Positions 5,332 to 5,803 of a stretch of DNA of 5,803 nt are shown here, piece by piece. How positions within the stretch are numbered: position 1 is the first letter of the stretch; every line of letters begins with the position of its first letter. The translations under genes were made by a program, and so were the position numbers. The notes beneath the pieces were generated by a model. The model was not told the DNA's origin, did no database searches, and saw only the letters and a program-made list of their open reading frames with translations. Origin of the DNA: Candidatus Aminicenantota bacterium. GTDB taxonomy: Bacteria; Acidobacteriota; Aminicenantia; Aminicenantales; JAFGAV01. Where the stretch lies: contig VGJG01000129.1 in NCBI GenBank assembly GCA_016867615.1, positions 1 through 5,803 on the forward strand, given 5' to 3'.

Positions 5332-5803
5332 ATGAAAGAAATTCCCGTGCTGTTCGAAAACGAAGACATCCTGGCCCTGGACAAGCCCGAGGGGCTGGTG
5401 TCCAACGCCCGGCAGGGCGCCGGGGGCGTCGTGCCGGACGCGCGGGGCGGGCGGTCCGGACGGCTGTTCGTCGTCCACCGCCTGGACAAGGAAGTGAGCG
5501 GCGTGCTCGTCCTGGCCAAGACCGCCGCGGCGCACGGGTTTTTGAACGACGCCTTCAGCCGGGGGGAGGTGCGCAAGACCTACCTGGCCATGATCCCGGG
5601 CGCCGTCGCCTGGGAGACGGTCATCGTCGATAAGCCCCTCCGGGAATTCGGCTCGGGCCGGATGGGCGTGGACGAGGCCCGGGGCAAGCCGTCTCGCACG
5701 GAGTTCGAGGTCGCGGAGCGGCTCGAAGCGGCGACGCTCCTCCGGGTGCGGCCGCTCACGGGCCGCCGCCACCAGATCCGCGTTCACCTCTACAGCCTCG
5801 GCC
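5332..5803 (+). CDS. RluA-family pseudouridine synthase, N-terminal part (partial)
   Basis: An uninterrupted frame of 157 codons from the ATG at 5332-5334 runs off the right edge. The protein opens with IPVLFENEDILALDKPEGLV, the standard first strands of the RluA catalytic domain. It carries HRLDKEVSGVLVLAK with catalytic Asp at residue 52, a KTYLAMIPG strand (the family's RxKxYxAxV region), and TGRRHQIRVHL at 143-153. Enzymes of this family convert specific uridines in 23S rRNA or tRNA to pseudouridine. There is no N-terminal S4 RNA-binding domain, so it resembles the short RluA/TruC-like members rather than RluC or RluD; the exact target cannot be told. The usual Thr of HRLDxxTSG is Val55 here. 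It is transcribed divergently from the DUF5916 gene, with its own probable promoter. The C-terminal end is outside the window. Confidence 0.9.
   Translation, partial: MKEIPVLFENEDILALDKPEGLVSNARQGAGGVVPDARGGRSGRLFVVHRLDKEVSGVLVLAKTAAAHGFLNDAFSRGEVRKTYLAMIPGAVAWETVIVDKPLREFGSGRMGVDEARGKPSRTEFEVAERLEAATLLRVRPLTGRRHQIRVHLYSLG

Noticed and set aside
5305..5787. 160-residue minus-strand frame opposite the RluA-family gene
   Set aside because: The plus-strand frame carries the catalytic HRLD motif and the conserved C-terminal motif; the antisense frame has no recognisable features.
1..5803. Defence island, prophage or tRNA/rRNA genes
   Set aside because: No nuclease, helicase, integrase, capsid or RNA gene signature was found on reading both strands; the coding content is envelope, regulation and RNA modification.

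Overview
The window comes from a GC-rich, Gram-negative (diderm) bacterium. The evidence is a large outer-membrane beta-barrel protein of the CBM9-like/DUF5916 type, a TonB-domain periplasmic protein, and an ECF sigma factor with a membrane-bound zinc-finger anti-sigma factor. Gene content and style resemble Acidobacteriota, Aminicenantota and similar phyla. That placement is an impression from family knowledge, not something the sequence proves. No phage, CRISPR, rRNA or tRNA signal was seen.

Layout, left to right. (1) Positions 1-155, minus strand: the first 51 codons of a protein whose N-terminus looks like a GNAT acetyltransferase. (2) Positions 162-204: a decayed copy of a GGGACACAATACCTATT repeat, directly upstream of that gene. 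(3) Positions 204-251: a very strong GC-rich hairpin just after the operon that follows. (4) Positions 268-2289, minus strand: a tightly overlapping three-gene operon, read right to left as ECF sigma factor, zinc-finger anti-sigma factor, then TonB-C-terminal-domain protein. Overlaps are 8 nt and 4 nt. (5) Positions 2354-2410: an intact long palindrome whose two arms are both GGGGACACAATACCTATT. (6) Positions 2428-5112, minus strand: an 894-residue exported CBM9-like/DUF5916 protein predicted to end as an outer-membrane barrel. (7) Positions 5113-5331: a divergent intergenic region with a plausible promoter and a small palindrome. (8) Positions 5332-5803, plus strand: the 5' part of an RluA-family pseudouridine synthase running off the window.

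How the genes may work together (inference). The sigma and anti-sigma pair should form an envelope-signalling switch. The third gene, translationally coupled to the anti-sigma gene, makes a periplasmic or membrane-anchored protein with a TonB C-terminal domain. The switch therefore probably controls, or is tuned by, an outer-membrane transport or envelope function. The DUF5916 barrel next door is a candidate partner or target, but nothing in the sequence proves the link.

The least ordinary features are the paired palindromic repeat that brackets the sigma operon and the unusual domain order of the TonB-like protein. I see no clear-cut new defence or mobile system here.
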